Assembly: GCF_000966975.1 (NCBI RefSeq)
Contig: NZ_JZWV01001215.1
Coordinates: forward strand, 1 to 5,641
Length of the DNA stretch: 5,641 nt
Reading direction: 5' to 3'
DNA from: Streptomyces katrae
GTDB taxonomy: Bacteria > Actinomycetota > Actinomycetes > Streptomycetales > Streptomycetaceae
The notes under the pieces are model-generated. The model saw only the letters and a list, made by a program, of their open reading frames with translations, ran no database searches and was not told the DNA's origin. Below, piece by piece: positions 4,808 through 5,641 of this stretch. The position numbers and the translations under genes are program-made. Position 1 is the first letter of the stretch. Each line of letters starts with the position of its first letter.

Positions 4808-5641
4808 ATGGTCGATCAACTGCTGACAGCGGGGATCGCCGCAGCCGCAGGCGTCGCGGTCTACCTGGGCGCTGCCACGCGGGTGGTGAAGCAGTACGAG
4901 CGGGGGATCGTCTTCCGCTTCGGCCGGCTCCGCAAGGGCGTCCGCCCCCCGGGCCTGGCGATGATCATCCCGGTGGCGGACCGCCTGCACAAGGTGAACC
5001 TGCAGATCGTCACCCTCCCGGTCCCGGCCCAGGAGGGCATCACCCGGGACAACGTCACGGTCCGGGTGGACGCGGTGGTCTACTTCAAGGTGGTCGACCC
5101 GGCGAGCGCGCTCATCGCCGTGGAGGACTACCGCTTCGCCGTCTCCCAGATGGCCCAGACCTCGTTGCGCTCCATCATCGGCAAGAGCGACCTGGACGAC
5201 CTCCTGTCGAACCGCGAGAAGCTGAACCAGGGCCTGGAACTCATGATCGACAGCCCGGCGATGGGCTGGGGCGTCCAGATCGACCGCGTGGAGATCAAGG
5301 ACGTCTCCCTGCCGGAGACCATGAAGCGCTCCATGGCACGCCAGGCGGAGGCGGACCGCGAACGCCGCGCCCGCCTGATCAACGCGGACGCGGAGCTCCA
5401 GGCCTCGCACAAGCTGGCCGAAGCGGCCGAGGTGATGTCGGACCAGCCGGCGGCCCTCCAGCTCCGCCTCCTCCAGACGGTGATCGCCGTCGCGGCGGAG
5501 AAGAACTCCACCCTGGTCCTCCCCTTCCCGGTAGAACTCCTCCGCTTCCTGGAACGCGCGACCCCCACCCCCACCCCTCCGGCCACCACCGCCCCACCGG
5601 AACCCCTCCCGGCCACGAACCCGCCGGAACCCCTCCCGGCC
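4808..5641 (+). CDS. SPFH/slipin (stomatin-like) membrane protein, 3' end outside the window
   Basis: SPFH proteins form membrane-anchored oligomeric scaffolds linked to membrane microdomains and protein quality control. The frame stays open from ATG 4808 to the last base (278 codons). AGGGGG (4797-4802) lies 5 nt upstream. Residues 4-23 form a short hydrophobic N-terminal anchor (LLTAGIAAAAGVAVYLGAA). The SPFH domain runs from about 27 to 200: VVKQYERGIVFRFGRL, PPGLAMIIPVADRLHKVNLQ, the slipin-like ITRDNVTVRVDAVVYFKVVDP, QTSLRSIIGKSDLDDLLSNR and IDRVEIKDVSLPETMKRSMA. A charged helix (177-210, RQAEADRERRARLINADAEL) probably forms a coiled coil. LVLPFPVELLRFL (236-248) closes the conserved core, and a Pro/Thr-rich tail follows. 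The 42-nt gap allows co-transcription with the kinase-like gene or its own promoter. The family call is secure; the cellular role is unknown. Confidence 0.93.
   Translation, partial: MVDQLLTAGIAAAAGVAVYLGAATRVVKQYERGIVFRFGRLRKGVRPPGLAMIIPVADRLHKVNLQIVTLPVPAQEGITRDNVTVRVDAVVYFKVVDPASALIAVEDYRFAVSQMAQTSLRSIIGKSDLDDLLSNREKLNQGLELMIDSPAMGWGVQIDRVEIKDVSLPETMKRSMARQAEADRERRARLINADAELQASHKLAEAAEVMSDQPAALQLRLLQTVIAVAAEKNSTLVLPFPVELLRFLERATPTPTPPATTAPPEPLPATNPPEPLPA
5594..5641 (+). repeat. 27-nt direct repeat encoding a PPEPLPA tail motif
   Basis: Within the SPFH gene, codons for PPEPLPA at residues 263-269 recur at residues 272-278, a 9-residue (27-nt) period cut by the window edge. The DNA copies CCGGAACCCCTCCCGGCC at 5597-5614 and 5624-5641 are identical. 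More copies may follow outside the window. Such Pro-rich tails are usually disordered and vary in repeat number among strains. Confidence 0.8.

Noticed and set aside
3812..5410. A 532-codon open frame on the minus strand opposite the kinase-like and SPFH genes
   Set aside because: Long antisense frames are common in very GC-rich coding DNA. The translation is a low-complexity Arg/Gly/Gln/His-rich string with no domain, and the plus strand holds two clear protein families here.

Overview
The window looks like chromosomal DNA from a high-GC actinomycete, most likely Streptomyces or a close relative. The evidence is the very high GC content with GC-rich third codon positions, frequent GTG starts, a long Ala/Pro/Lys-rich N-terminal extension on translation initiation factor IF2, a NusA that ends after its KH domains, and the gene order rimP-nusA-ylxR-infB.

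Minus-strand half (positions 1-2658). Read right to left, this is the conserved transcription/translation cluster: rimP (2658-2146), nusA (2143-1139), ylxR/rnpM (977-690) and the first 180 codons of infB (541 to the window edge). rimP and nusA are separated by 2 nt, with the nusA ribosome binding site inside the last codons of rimP. The 161-nt nusA-ylxR gap holds one strong hairpin. The 148-nt ylxR-infB gap is unusually structured. In transcription order it holds a hairpin, three 11-bp tandem repeats that create three ATG micro-ORFs (the first two stop-start junctions overlap as ATGA), and a second perfect hairpin 4 nt before the infB Shine-Dalgarno sequence.

Divergent intergenic region (2659-2815). 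It should carry promoters for both arms. I cannot place a convincing -35/-10 pair on either strand.

Plus-strand half (2816-5641). A divergent set of four genes: a twin-arginine lipoprotein with a helical, ferritin-like-looking body (2816-3379); a cytoplasmic DUF4439-type ferritin-like protein overlapping it by GTGA (3376-3846); an aminoglycoside/streptomycin-6-kinase-fold protein whose three key catalytic positions are all substituted, so a probable pseudokinase (3863-4765); and, after a 42-nt AT-richer gap with an imperfect inverted repeat, a membrane-anchored SPFH/slipin protein still open at the window end (4808-5641).

The minus-strand genes supply ribosome maturation, transcription elongation/termination, RNase P modulation and translation initiation. 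The role of the plus-strand genes is unknown. Their tight spacing suggests the first three are co-expressed, and the pseudokinase and the structured infB leader are the two most interesting signals. I found no tRNA, rRNA, CRISPR array, insertion sequence or phage sign.
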